Positions 18,515 to 28,009 are shown, counted from the stretch's first letter. The stretch is DNA of 64,000 nucleotides from Psychrobacter sp. TAE2020 (GCF_018919485.1 NZ_JAHLMU010000001.1:3097138-3161137), one strand, 5' to 3'. The notes: a model not told the origin generated them from the letters alone. Translations and numbers: made by a program.

Positions 18515-18720
18515 AACAGGAGTCTCGTGTATTGATAGGAGGCTATAGGCCAAGCGCTATACAAATAGGTCAAATTTAATACAAAATAAAAACTAAAGAG
18601 AGCTTATAGGAAAAGTGTATATTCACTAAGATCGAAATTACTTTAGCAATAAATATCCTTAAAGTCGATAACTAACTAAAGTTGCGATAGACATACTTAC
18701 GAGGGTAAACCTCTAAATCC

Positions 18721-18755
18721 AAAAAACCTCAAGGCTTTTAAGCGCTTGAGGTTTT
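18721..18755 (-). terminator. Terminator after tsdA-like gene
   Basis: A 9-bp stem AACCTCAAG / CTTGAGGTT with an 11-nt loop, followed on the minus strand by TTTTTT, 33 nt beyond the stop codon. Confidence 0.85.
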
Positions 18756-18787
18756 AGTAGATAAGGACACTAACTGGCATTTAGCTA

Positions 18788-19750
18788 TCAGTAACGAGCA
18801 TCTTTTGGTCTTTTGGCAGTAGGCCAGTCGCCGTCTTTTTTAGCGAAGTCAGGACGTGGCTTATGAGTAAAAAATTCAGCTACGTCGACTGCATCTTGAT
18901 CCGTTAATACATTACCATGACCCCATAAGCCTTTGGTTTGGATACCCATTGGCATGTTGTACTTAACGAAGGCAGCAGCCTTATAAGTACGCGCCATACC
19001 GGCACCAATATTAAAGGATTCGTCACCCCATAGTGGTGGGAAGACAATATCGCCACGGCTATCTTTGATGCCTTCACCGTTGTCACCATGACAAGTGGCA
19101 CACTGAGCATGATAGATCTTCTCACCATGGATAGGGTCTGGAATCAATGACTCATCTACCTTACCAGCATTATTAATATCAACCTTTTGCGCCTTGGGCG
19201 TTTTCTGCGCTAACCATTCCATATAAGCCAAGATAGCAAGCATCTCCTCTGATTCAGGTTGTAGAGGCTTACCATTCATTGAACGCTGGAAGCAGCCATT
19301 GATGCGTTTGGTTAAATCGATCTCTTTACCAGCCCGCGGCATCACACGCGGATAGAAGTTGGCACTATTAATATAAGGGTCACCAAGAGGAATTTTACCT
19401 TGCGCAATATGGCAGCTATTACAGTTCATTTCAGCGCCAACGTGATCAGGCAACAGGCGCTTAGTTTCGTTTAATAAGCGTTTACCATAGATAATCTGCT
19501 GAGCGTTAGGTTCATCGGCAATAGAAGTATCTTGGGGTAATACATAAGTACCAATATCTTGGTTAGCATCGTCGGCGGTCACTAGCTTGTATTCAACTGG
19601 GTTACGCTCGGCAGGTTCAGGCTGCGAGCAAGCGCTAACGGCCATGGCCACAAGAGCAGCAGCTAATAGGCTAGTATTCAAATGACGGAGGGAAGATTTA
19701 CTACAGTCAGTGCCAGCAATATTAGGCAAGTTAAGTGAGTGCTTTTTCAT
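18788..19750 (-). CDS. tsdA: TsdA-like dihaem cytochrome c (thiosulfate dehydrogenase/tetrathionate reductase)
   Basis: A 320-residue dihaem cytochrome with haem motifs CNSCH at 110-114 and CATCH at 217-221. Between them, RINGCFQRSMNG places Cys at 153, matching the unusual Cys axial ligand of the active-site haem that defines TsdA. NMPMG supplies a Met for the second haem. TsdA interconverts thiosulfate and tetrathionate in the periplasm. Unlike a soluble TsdA, this one has a lipobox (AVSAC, Cys 41) after a hydrophobic segment, so it is predicted to be membrane-tethered. Its ATG overlaps the stop of the trihaem cytochrome gene by one base (TAATG), implying translational coupling. The reaction direction cannot be read from sequence. 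Confidence 0.82.
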   Translation of the reverse strand: MKKHSLNLPNIAGTDCSKSSLRHLNTSLLAAALVAMAVSACSQPEPAERNPVEYKLVTADDANQDIGTYVLPQDTSIADEPNAQQIIYGKRLLNETKRLLPDHVGAEMNCNSCHIAQGKIPLGDPYINSANFYPRVMPRAGKEIDLTKRINGCFQRSMNGKPLQPESEEMLAILAYMEWLAQKTPKAQKVDINNAGKVDESLIPDPIHGEKIYHAQCATCHGDNGEGIKDSRGDIVFPPLWGDESFNIGAGMARTYKAAAFVKYNMPMGIQTKGLWGHGNVLTDQDAVDVAEFFTHKPRPDFAKKDGDWPTAKRPKDARY

Positions 19751-21177
19751 TATTTTGCTCCTTTTTCGGCAGCATCAAGGCTTAGATCTGGGGCAATGTC
19801 TGTACCAGTTTTTGGCTTTTTGGCAAGGAAAGCTCGCATTTTTACTACATCAGTAACGCTGATGTCTGGCGCTTGGTTGCTCCAACTATTACGGACATAG
19901 TTAACCACTTCTGCGATATCAGCATCGGCTAAATTAGTGAACTCCGGCATAGTAAATGCCATACGGTCATGCGGTGTATCTGGCATGCGGCCACCACCTA
20001 GAGTTATTTGCAGTACAGAGTCAGCATTTCTAGCGAATACCGCACTATTGCCATCGAGTGCCGGAAAGATGCGTGGTACACCTTTACCGTCAGCACGGTG
20101 ACAGACAGTACAATACTCAACATAGAGTAGGGCGCCACGTGAGTCGTAGTTACCAGCTAATAGCTTTTCGGTAGTAACGTCCTTTTTGATAGGTAGCGTT
20201 ACTTCCTTATTAGGAGCAGGGGACAAGGTCTTCAGATACGATGACATAGCATTCAAATCATTATCAGTCATGTATTGAGTACTGTGTTCAACCACTTCAG
20301 CCATAGCGCCAAAGGCGGCTGTAGTATCGGTACGACCGGTTTTGAAAAATAGACTTAAATCAGCGACATTCCAAGTACCTAGGCCGCGATGCTCACCACG
20401 AATGCTTTTTGCACGCCAGCCATCGATGACGGCTCCACTTAAGTACTCGGCAGAGTCGGTGTTGGTCAAGGCAATCTCTTGGAAGCCAATACCACGTTCA
20501 GTATGGCAAGAGCCGCAGTGACCAGGACCTTCAACTAAGTATTGACCACGGGCTAAGACGGCGTCATCAGTTTCAGCAACGAAGTTACGCTTAGGGTCAA
20601 ACAACAGTTGCCAATAAGCCAAAGGCCAGCGCCAATTGGCAACTGGTGGTAGTTCACTTTTGATATTTGGCTCATTTACGGCTTTGACTTCGGACATAAA
20701 GTAGGCATACATCGCTGCCATGTCTTCATCAGGCATAATTTGATAAGAAGGATAAGGCATGGCAGGATATAAAGCTTTATTACCAGGGGCCACACCATGT
20801 CTGACGGCATTAGTAAAGTCAACAAGGCTATAATTACCGATACCAGTGTCTTTATCTGGAGTAATATTAGTCGAATAAATTGCCCCAAGTGGCGTTAGCA
20901 TAGGCAAGCCACCAGCGTAGTCTTTACCACCTAGCGTAGTATGACAAGCGACACAATCAGCCGTACGTGCCACGTATTCACCCTGCTTAATCAATGCCGG
21001 ATTCTTTACATCGACAGCGATATTATTGCTTGTAGTACGCATGTTTGGTAAAAGCTGTCCAATAATAAACGCTACTGCCAAGCCGATAATTGCGATCATC
21101 AGGATAATGAATGGCCATTTCTTCGCCAGCCCCTGTCTCATAAGCCAATCCTCTGTAATAATATGTTTTTCTAGCAT
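19750..21177 (-). CDS. Membrane-anchored trihaem cytochrome c
   Basis: A 475-residue protein with one N-terminal transmembrane anchor (about 22-45) and three haem sites CVACH, CGSCH and CTVCH spaced along the chain, each followed by a cytochrome c fold. This is the layout of AdhB/gluconate-dehydrogenase-type cytochrome subunits that pass electrons to the respiratory chain. No flavin or PQQ dehydrogenase is adjacent. Coupling to the TsdA-like gene argues that it is that enzyme's electron partner (inference). It is the first gene of the two-gene unit and divergent from the TtrS-like sensor. Confidence 0.85.
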   Translation of the reverse strand: MLEKHIITEDWLMRQGLAKKWPFIILMIAIIGLAVAFIIGQLLPNMRTTSNNIAVDVKNPALIKQGEYVARTADCVACHTTLGGKDYAGGLPMLTPLGAIYSTNITPDKDTGIGNYSLVDFTNAVRHGVAPGNKALYPAMPYPSYQIMPDEDMAAMYAYFMSEVKAVNEPNIKSELPPVANWRWPLAYWQLLFDPKRNFVAETDDAVLARGQYLVEGPGHCGSCHTERGIGFQEIALTNTDSAEYLSGAVIDGWRAKSIRGEHRGLGTWNVADLSLFFKTGRTDTTAAFGAMAEVVEHSTQYMTDNDLNAMSSYLKTLSPAPNKEVTLPIKKDVTTEKLLAGNYDSRGALLYVEYCTVCHRADGKGVPRIFPALDGNSAVFARNADSVLQITLGGGRMPDTPHDRMAFTMPEFTNLADADIAEVVNYVRNSWSNQAPDISVTDVVKMRAFLAKKPKTGTDIAPDLSLDAAEKGAK

Positions 21178-21350
21178 GATAATCGCTTACTAGTTAACGA
21201 TCACCATACTGGATGTGATACGGGTTGTTAGAGCGGTTTACTGCAAATATTTTCTAGTCAAAATCTAATCAATACTTTTTATACTTTAGCTTTGCTAAAT
21301 AAAACATGCACTGCTGCTATTTAGTATAGATTAGCTAACAGAAGAGTGAT

Positions 21351-21370
21351 ATTGTGGAAAACCACATTGT
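21351..21370. promoter_or_regulatory. Inverted repeat in divergent intergenic region
   Basis: ATTGTGGAAAACCACATTGT: a TGTGG/CCACA inverted repeat around AAAA, in the shared region between the cytochrome genes and the sensor gene. It could be an operator or a short hairpin. The rest of this region shows no gene. Confidence 0.35.
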
Positions 21371-21444
21371 TTGTAGGGCTATATTTTCATAAGGAATTTT
21401 CTTTAGGTTTGCCCCGAAACTGTCTATAAAGACCAGTAATAAAG

Positions 21445-21484
21445 AGTGACAAATAGCGACAAACAGTGAAAAACAGCGCCAAAA
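21445..21484. promoter_or_regulatory. Four 10-bp direct repeats, candidate response-regulator sites
   Basis: Four consecutive 10-bp units AGTGACAAAT, AGCGACAAAC, AGTGAAAAAC and AGCGCCAAAA (consensus AGYGACAAAY) end about 90 bp before the sensor-kinase ATG. The 10-bp period puts all copies on the same face of the helix, a layout used by multimeric activators. The adjacent TtrR-like regulator is the obvious candidate; unproven. Confidence 0.5.
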
Positions 21485-21573
21485 AATGGTAAAGAAAAAT
21501 GACTTAGCTGTTGTTTGTAACGCTAATATTTGTAGTCCATTGAATAAGTAATGTTTTGGAATAGTGAGTAATA

Positions 21574-23862
21574 ATGCATATTGAGGACTACGGGCAACTG
21601 CCCAATTTATCAAGCAAAGTGAAGGTCTTTAGGGTAACCTCTGCTTCGGCTATTGATGTGTGTGCCGTAAGTGTCGTGAGCCCTATGCTGTCGTTATTGG
21701 CGATTAGTTTTTCAGTAATTACTTTTTTAATGACTGCTATGTTAATTATGTCAACGCTTGCTGTTTTAGCGCTAATGCCTGCGCATAAGGCCAATGCTCA
21801 GACTTATTACCTAGGAGTATTAGCACCGCAAGGAGAAGCGGCCGCTCAACAGCGTTGGCAGCCTTGGTTGGACAGTATTAATGATAACTTAGCAGCTGAC
21901 ACTTTAGTATTAGTACCATTAGCGCTTGAGAATTGGCAGCAGCAAATAGAAGCGCAGCAATTCGCTATGGTATTAGGCCCACAAGTACAGTTAATAAAAA
22001 TGGATACCTTAGGGTGGCGTTGGCTAGCTACTTTGCAAAACTATAGTGCAACTGCTAAGCCAACAATATTTAAGATGGCTGACGTCAAACAGTCTGATTT
22101 TCAGACTGATGAACAATATAAGTTATATAAGCAGCTGCAAGCTGAGTTGGCACTAAGCGAAGGACTTGAAGCTGAACAAATAGTCAATGAGGCCAGCGCC
22201 ACTGAGCAAATCGCTAGTGCATTATGGGTGGCTAGAGACAGTAATATTGAGCAAATAAAAGATCTTCGACAGCGTAACATAGCGGCGGTCACCGCTGATG
22301 CTTTTGGGGGTTATTTACTCATAGCCCATTTATTACAAGACAATGGACTATCAGCAAATGATTATCAGGTGCAGTTCGTTGGTTATCCTATTGAGCTGAC
22401 TTTATATAGGCTTGCTAGTGGCGAAGTAGATGCGGCCATAGCACCCTTATGTTTGATGGAGCAGATGAACCGTCAGGGCAAAATCAATTTGGCCCAATAC
22501 CGACTCCTTAATCCGGTAGCAACAAGTTCTAACTGTCAGTCTTCTACCAAAATTTATCCCAACTGGACTTTAGCCGCGACAGCGCAAGCCCCAGCGTCCT
22601 TAGTAGAACAGATCAATCAGCAGTTATTTGCTGTACAGCCGCCCAGCAAGGCTAATAACAATACTAATGCCGATGGCAATACCCAAATTGATACTGAGAG
22701 TAGCGCATTACGTTGGTTACCACCAGAGTCTAGTATCGAGGCTGAGCGTATCTTATATGAGTTAGGTCGTCATCCCTCACAGCAGACGCTAGGCGCACAA
22801 GTGCTGGATTGGATACAATCGCATCGTTGGTGGATGAGCGTTATAGTTTTTATCGTTTTGATATCGATGATCAATTACGCTTGGATGAGCTGGCTGGCAT
22901 GGCGTCGTCGGCAACAGTTAATCAAGCAAAATCGTCTAATTAGTGATTATGATCAGCAGCTGCGGCGCTCAGAGCGTTTTGCGGTTATTGGAGAGATGAG
23001 CGGGGCTATCGCTCATGAAATTAATCAGCCGTTAGCCACTATTCAAAACTATGCACAAGGCTTACTAATCCGTAGTCAAAACTCAAACTCTTATCAAGAA
23101 ATATCAGCAGAGCAAATACTAGCAGAGCGGGTAGCTGAAAGACAAATGTCAGAAAAAGCCTTACAACAGATTGTCAGCGAGACTGAGCGCATCGCCGCAG
23201 TGATCACTAATATTCGACGTTGGGCAGGGCGCTCAACGACTGATGAAACCAAGGTCAATATCGCTGATACTTATCAACAGTGCATCATCCTTATGGGAGA
23301 TAAGGCTATAGATATTAGCTTTGGCTACGCTAGCAACTATCAGTATTTGCAATTGCCCAGCTTAGTACTCGATCAGCTATTGATCAATGTCATGCTTAAT
23401 GCGCAGCAACAAGGGGCCAAGCATATAATGCTGCGTTGTCAGAAGGTAGTCTATAAAGAGCTAAGTTGGTTGGCTTTGATCCTCTCTGATGACGGTGGCG
23501 GCTTTGACCAAGATCGTTTGACGGCTAAGCAACCCACTACTATGAGTAGTCAGCAGCCACACTATGCCGCGCCCTCAAGTAAAGCGGAAGGTCTAGGGTT
23601 AGGGTTAATGATTTGTCAGCGCTTATGTAAGTCGCTTGGTGGTATGATGCAGCTAAGTAATACTGATAGCCAGCAAGAACTTGCTGATATGCAAAAATTA
23701 GCTATTCATTATCAACTGCATCTTAAACACCCTTCATTAAATCGACAAATACAGCTGAGTAAAGCGATTGATGGCTCGTCCTTAAATAACCAAGTCGGGG
23801 CGCAAGTTAAGATATATCTACCATTGAATTTGGTGAGAGATAATCAAAATATAACCGACTAA
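21574..23862 (+). CDS. TtrS-like sensor histidine kinase with PhnD-type periplasmic domain
   Basis: A 762-residue membrane sensor. A first hydrophobic segment (about 38-68) is followed by a periplasmic substrate-binding-like (PhnD-type) domain from about 78 to 400, with VDAAIAPLCLME typical of such domains. A second membrane helix (about 420-440) follows. The kinase then shows an H-box AIAHEINQPLATI with His 481, N-box NVMLNAQQQG, G1 DDGGGFD and G2 GLGLGLMICQRL, with extra residues before the end. This architecture is that of TtrS, the tetrathionate sensor. Position beside a TsdA-like cytochrome gene fits sensing of tetrathionate or thiosulfate. No ttrBCA reductase is present in the window. 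Confidence 0.8.
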   Translation: MHIEDYGQLPNLSSKVKVFRVTSASAIDVCAVSVVSPMLSLLAISFSVITFLMTAMLIMSTLAVLALMPAHKANAQTYYLGVLAPQGEAAAQQRWQPWLDSINDNLAADTLVLVPLALENWQQQIEAQQFAMVLGPQVQLIKMDTLGWRWLATLQNYSATAKPTIFKMADVKQSDFQTDEQYKLYKQLQAELALSEGLEAEQIVNEASATEQIASALWVARDSNIEQIKDLRQRNIAAVTADAFGGYLLIAHLLQDNGLSANDYQVQFVGYPIELTLYRLASGEVDAAIAPLCLMEQMNRQGKINLAQYRLLNPVATSSNCQSSTKIYPNWTLAATAQAPASLVEQINQQLFAVQPPSKANNNTNADGNTQIDTESSALRWLPPESSIEAERILYELGRHPSQQTLGAQVLDWIQSHRWWMSVIVFIVLISMINYAWMSWLAWRRRQQLIKQNRLISDYDQQLRRSERFAVIGEMSGAIAHEINQPLATIQNYAQGLLIRSQNSNSYQEISAEQILAERVAERQMSEKALQQIVSETERIAAVITNIRRWAGRSTTDETKVNIADTYQQCIILMGDKAIDISFGYASNYQYLQLPSLVLDQLLINVMLNAQQQGAKHIMLRCQKVVYKELSWLALILSDDGGGFDQDRLTAKQPTTMSSQQPHYAAPSSKAEGLGLGLMICQRLCKSLGGMMQLSNTDSQQELADMQKLAIHYQLHLKHPSLNRQIQLSKAIDGSSLNNQVGAQVKIYLPLNLVRDNQNITD

Positions 23863-23956
23863 AAGTACTCACTTACAAAATACTATCTAAGAAATTGCTC
23901 CTATTAAAAACATTACCCTTATTGAAAATATTAATATAAAAAGTAACAGGTAGCCT

Positions 23957-24613
23957 ATGACTTCTTTGCCTACGCCAAGCGACCCGCCTGATCCTTTGAC
24001 GGGCGATGATAGATTTTACGATGAGCAGCTGCTGATTCATATTATTGATGACGAGGAGAGTGTGCGTACTTCTTGCGAGTTTTTGTTGAGCAGTTTAGGG
24101 TTAGTGAGCCAACTATGGGCGAGCGCAGTGACGTTTTTGGCTGAAGTAGATATTTATAGTCCTGCGGTCGTTATCAGTGATTTAATGTTGCCTGATATGA
24201 GTGGGCAGGAGCTACAAGCTCATCTTAATAATAAAAAAAGTCCTATAGCCTTGATCGCTCTAACGGGCAATGGTGAAATTAGCGATGCAGTAATGATGTT
24301 GAAGGAAGGGGCGGCAGATTATTTAGAAAAGCCTATTAATAGCCGTCGTTTGCAGGAAGCGCTGGCCAATGCGCAAGCCTTAACCTGCAAACGTGCCAAG
24401 CTTTACTATATTCGCAAGCTCTACACTCAGCTGACTGACAAAGAGAAACAAGTCGCCAATGAACTTATGCAAGGTAACTTAAATAAAATAATTGCTGATC
24501 ATCTAGATATAGCAGTACGCACAGTAGAAGTGCATCGCTCACAAGTAATGAAAAAGATGGAAGCACAGCATGTTAGTGAGTTGGTTCAAAAGTTGGTACT
24601 GTTGAATTTGTAA
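23957..24613 (+). CDS. TtrR/FixJ-like response regulator
   Basis: A two-domain regulator of 218 residues. The receiver domain (about 28-140) has the acidic pocket IIDDEES, the phospho-acceptor Asp in VVISDLMLPDMSG near 76, and a conserved Thr and Lys in LTGNG and YLEKPI. The C-terminal LuxR-type helix-turn-helix (about 155-215) contains LTDKEKQVANEL and VRTVEVHRSQVMKKM. It is transcribed after the sensor kinase with a 94-nt gap. It is probably phosphorylated by it and acts on the divergent cytochrome promoter. Confidence 0.88.
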   Translation: MTSLPTPSDPPDPLTGDDRFYDEQLLIHIIDDEESVRTSCEFLLSSLGLVSQLWASAVTFLAEVDIYSPAVVISDLMLPDMSGQELQAHLNNKKSPIALIALTGNGEISDAVMMLKEGAADYLEKPINSRRLQEALANAQALTCKRAKLYYIRKLYTQLTDKEKQVANELMQGNLNKIIADHLDIAVRTVEVHRSQVMKKMEAQHVSELVQKLVLLNL

Positions 24614-24703
24614 TCGCTGATTGCTGATTGCTGATGAATAAAAAAAACCTAAATATAAATAGTTATACTTTTTATAGTCATAATCTATTATAACTGGCAA
24701 ATA

Positions 24704-24736
24704 AAAAGCCCGTTTTCAATTTAAAAACGGGCTTTT
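24704..24736. terminator. Bidirectional terminator
   Basis: A perfect 13-bp stem AAAAGCCCGTTTT / AAAACGGGCTTTT with a 7-nt loop, between the convergent response regulator and ABC transporter genes. Confidence 0.92.
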
Positions 24737-24761
24737 CTTTAAGCGGATTGTTGGGCTAGAC

Positions 24762-25556
24762 CTAGCTCAATATCAAACTATCATCTTCTACTTTTTCACC
24801 ACGGGTTTGCTCAAACATATCGAGCAAATCGTGAACAGTCATACCTTGGCGAGCATCTCCTGCCACATCCAAAACCACTTGTCCTTGGTGTAGCATCACC
24901 GTTCTAGTGCCATGCGCTAAGGCTTGCTGCATAGAATGGGTGACCATCATTGTGGTCAGCTTATTGTCAGTGACGATCTTGTCGGTCAGCTCTAATACAA
25001 AAGCAGCAGTCTTAGGATCAAGAGCAGCGGTATGCTCATCGAGTAATAGAATTTTTGAGGGTTGTAAAGAGGCCATCAATAGGCTGACTGCTTGACGTTG
25101 ACCACCAGAGAGTAAGCCCATACGATCGGTTAAGCGGTTTTCAAGTCCCAGTTTCAATACTGAGAGCTTTTCTTTAAATAGCTCACGGTTATTGGCGTTA
25201 AGAGCAAAGCTTAGCCCACGTTTGCCACCGCGTTTATAGGCCAAAGCCATGTTTTCTTCAATAGTTAGCGCTTCACAAGTTCCAGCCATGGGGTCTTGAA
25301 ACACGCGAGCCACCCAATGAGCACGTTGATGAGCACTCTTTTTGGTCACATCAATGCCATTGAGTAAAATGGAGCCACTATCTACCCGTGTAGTACCGCT
25401 GACCGCATTCAAAAACGTCGATTTACCAGCACCATTAGTTCCAATGACGGTGACAAATTCGCCATCAGCAATATTTAAGTTGATACCGCGTAGCGCAGGG
25501 TTTTCAATAGGTGTGCCTGGATTAAAGGTCAAGCGCAAATCTGTAGCTTGCATCAT
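24762..25556 (-). CDS. ABC transporter ATP-binding protein
   Basis: An ABC ATPase of 264 residues: Walker A GTNGAGKST near 38-46, Q-loop, signature LSGGQRQAVSL, Walker B KILLLDEHTAAL, and the switch His in MVTHSMQQA. It pairs with the adjacent permease and with the two binding lipoproteins upstream to form an importer of the TrpXYZ-like / ABC_sub_bind class. AAGGA before the first ATG supports the start. It is the last gene of the unit. The ligand is not known; family members with this kind of binding protein include aromatic amino acid importers. Confidence 0.88.
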   Translation of the reverse strand: MMQATDLRLTFNPGTPIENPALRGINLNIADGEFVTVIGTNGAGKSTFLNAVSGTTRVDSGSILLNGIDVTKKSAHQRAHWVARVFQDPMAGTCEALTIEENMALAYKRGGKRGLSFALNANNRELFKEKLSVLKLGLENRLTDRMGLLSGGQRQAVSLLMASLQPSKILLLDEHTAALDPKTAAFVLELTDKIVTDNKLTTMMVTHSMQQALAHGTRTVMLHQGQVVLDVAGDARQGMTVHDLLDMFEQTRGEKVEDDSLILS

Positions 25557-25615
25557 AATCGTGATTCCTTCTACTTGCTTATATACAATGGCTAATAGGC
25601 TAAAATGGATAGATG

Positions 25616-26515
25616 CTAAGCCCGAAGTTTGCGACTCAAAAATTTATTTTTAGCTTTGGGTAATACTAAAGCAATGACCACCAATAGCGCAGTAATCAAG
25701 TTTAAGTCTTGTGGTCCAAAGCCAATACTACGTAGAGTATCGCTTGATAGCGCCACTTGAATAAATAGCTTATAGAGTATCGCGCCAACGATGACTGCTA
25801 AAGTAATCAACCAAATACGTTTGGCTGGAATGATAGTCTCGCCAATGATAACCGCGGCTAAGCCGATGACAATAGTACCAATACCTATAGAGATATCTGC
25901 ACCACCCTGCGTTTGTACAAACAGCGCACCCGCTAAGGCAATCAGGCCATTGGATACTGCCATACCAGTGATAGTCATCCACGAGGTATTGATACCTTGC
26001 GCTTGTGCCATGCGTAAATTGGAGCCAGTAGCGCGCATAGATAGACCGGTTTCTGTACTATAAAACCAATCTAAAAACAGCTTAGCGATGATGACTACTG
26101 CACCGATAATCACACAGCGCATCCAATAGCCATTGCCGTCAGTGACTAACGAGCTAAACACCGTAGTCTCACCCAATAGCGGCAAGTTCGGCGCACCCAT
26201 GATACGTAGATTGACTGAATAGAGGGCTACCATCACCAAGATACTGGCTAGCAACTGTAGAATACCCAGTTTGACATGTAGCCAAGCGGTGACGATACCA
26301 GCGACAGAACCAGCTAGCATGCCAAGAGCACAAGCCAACCAAGGATTGATCCCAGCGACGATAGAAATACCCGCAACTGCGCCGCCTAATGGAAAACTAC
26401 CATCAGCAGTTAAGTCGGGGAAGTCTAAGGTTCTAAAGGAGATCAGCACACCTAGTGCTACTAAACCATAGATTAGGCCACTTTCAAGCGCACCAAAAAA
26501 AGCAATTAAAGACAT
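25616..26515 (-). CDS. ABC transporter permease (BPD_transp_2 type)
   Basis: A 299-residue permease of the branched-chain amino acid/sugar (LivH-RbsC) type with about eight hydrophobic helices. It has the family opening SGLIYGLVALGVLISFRTLDFPDLTADGSF and a coupling region near GSNLRMAQAQGIN. It lies directly upstream of its ATPase gene, with a 59-nt gap. The binding-protein genes are 465 nt upstream, separated by a hairpin. Confidence 0.87.
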   Translation of the reverse strand: MSLIAFFGALESGLIYGLVALGVLISFRTLDFPDLTADGSFPLGGAVAGISIVAGINPWLACALGMLAGSVAGIVTAWLHVKLGILQLLASILVMVALYSVNLRIMGAPNLPLLGETTVFSSLVTDGNGYWMRCVIIGAVVIIAKLFLDWFYSTETGLSMRATGSNLRMAQAQGINTSWMTITGMAVSNGLIALAGALFVQTQGGADISIGIGTIVIGLAAVIIGETIIPAKRIWLITLAVIVGAILYKLFIQVALSSDTLRSIGFGPQDLNLITALLVVIALVLPKAKNKFLSRKLRA

Positions 26516-26660
26516 AAGGAATCAATAAGTCATAGCTACAAGCTACTGAATAATCTCAGTAGCGATTGAGCGGTAAGTTTAACAGATCAGACAATCTGCA
26601 GTTATAGTGAACCAAAACAGTTTACAGTGAGGAATTAACATAAATTTTCAGTTTTAAACC

Positions 26661-26698
26661 TTAAAAAACAAGCCCAGTCTATTAAAGGATAGCTGGGC
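26661..26698 (-). terminator. Internal hairpin between binding-protein and permease genes
   Basis: A stem of CTAT and GCCCAG paired with CTGGGC and ATAG, with one bulged base and a 6-nt loop, followed on the minus strand by TTGTTTTTTAA. A second, shorter hairpin TTATTACT / AGTAATAA is at 26953-26973, just after the binding-protein stop codon. Together they could limit read-through into the permease and keep binding protein in excess. The rest of this 465-nt gap shows nothing. Confidence 0.6.
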
Positions 26699-26980
26699 GG
26701 CTTCTATATTTTGTGAACTATATTATAACGCTAAAATAGATAATGATAAGAGTAAATATTATCCCTTTTAGGGCAAATATCAGTTAATAGTCGATAATGA
26801 CTGGTTAGTGCTATTACTAGAGCTATTAGCTGCTAGTAACAGCAAGGCGTGGATTCAAAGCATTTAAACAGCTATCTTCCAACTTTAAGCTTACAGCAGT
26901 AACCTTTTAAAGGGTATTACTATAATAACTTGGCCCACGCCTCTTCTGACAATTATTACTCAGGCAGTAATAACGGTGAC

Positions 26981-28009
26981 CTACTTTACTACTTCTTTTG
27001 CTTTGTCGATGACCGCTTGTGGCAAAGTAATACCTTGCTCAGTAGCATTTTTTGGACTGACGTATAAGTTAAGCGCTTGTGGCGTATAAACAGCAATTTC
27101 ACCTGGTTTCTCACCCTTTAAAATACGTGCTACGATTTTTCCTGTTTCGCGACCTAGAGCATAGTAATCAACCCCTAAAGCGGCAATAGCACCACGCTCA
27201 ACAGAACTAGTATCCGAAGCAATCAATGGAATTTTGCTTTCTTTAGCCACTTGATATAAAGACTCATAAGCAGAAACCACGTTATTATCCGTTGAAGTAT
27301 AAATCATATCGACTTTACCCTCTAAGCTACGAGCAGCCATAGCAATATCAGTACTACGCTGCGCTGGAGCTTCATGCACTTTAATGCCTAAAGGGGTTAG
27401 TTTGTCTTTAAGATTCTTTAGAATAATCGTAGAGTTCACTTCGCCTGGGCTATAAACGTAGCCGACATTTTTAAGATTAGGAATGATTTGACGCATCAAT
27501 TCGATCTGTGGCTCATAAGGAAGCGCATCAGAACCACCAGTAACGTTAGTGCCAGAACCGTCAAGCTTAGAGACTAGCTTAGCTTCTACTGGATCGGTAA
27601 CTGCTGAGAATACTAGGGGAATGGTACTAGTAGCAGCGGCTACTGACTGTGCTGACGGGGTACCAATAGCGACGATAACATCTGCCTGATCTGCGACAAA
27701 CTGCTTAGCAATCTGACCTGCAGTGGCGGTATTGCCTTGCGCACTTTGGAAGTTAACCTTTAAGTTTTCGCCCTCTTTAAAGCCAGCTTCTTTTAACTCA
27801 TCAATAACGCCTTTGCGCACTTCATCAAGTGCTGGATGCTCAACGATAGCAGTAATAGCTACTGTTTTCATAGTTAGGCTAGTATCAGCACTTGCGGCGC
27901 CATCGGCACTCTTAGCATCCTCTTTTGGTGCTTGGTTGCAGCCCGTCAAGATAGCAGTACAAACACCGCCCAATAATAAAGCTTTCGCAAAACGATTCTG
28001 ATAGAACAT
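26981..28009 (-). CDS. ABC transporter substrate-binding lipoprotein (TrpX-like), copy 1
   Basis: A 342-residue lipoprotein with signal and lipobox AILTGC. The mature protein is of the ABC_sub_bind family: TVAITAIVEHPALDEVRKGVIDEL at the start, then FQSAQGNTATAGQIAKQFVADQADVI, GTPSAQS, YVYSPGE and VSPKNA. It is paralogous to the gene directly upstream, with long identical-looking blocks. It captures an unknown ligand in the periplasm and delivers it to the downstream permease. Confidence 0.88.
   Translation of the reverse strand: MFYQNRFAKALLLGGVCTAILTGCNQAPKEDAKSADGAASADTSLTMKTVAITAIVEHPALDEVRKGVIDELKEAGFKEGENLKVNFQSAQGNTATAGQIAKQFVADQADVIVAIGTPSAQSVAAATSTIPLVFSAVTDPVEAKLVSKLDGSGTNVTGGSDALPYEPQIELMRQIIPNLKNVGYVYSPGEVNSTIILKNLKDKLTPLGIKVHEAPAQRSTDIAMAARSLEGKVDMIYTSTDNNVVSAYESLYQVAKESKIPLIASDTSSVERGAIAALGVDYYALGRETGKIVARILKGEKPGEIAVYTPQALNLYVSPKNATEQGITLPQAVIDKAKEVVK

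Noticed and set aside
18788..21177. Cytochrome subunits of an alcohol or gluconate dehydrogenase
   Set aside because: No dehydrogenase gene is adjacent, and the dihaem partner carries the TsdA-type Cys motif; the trihaem protein alone resembles AdhB.
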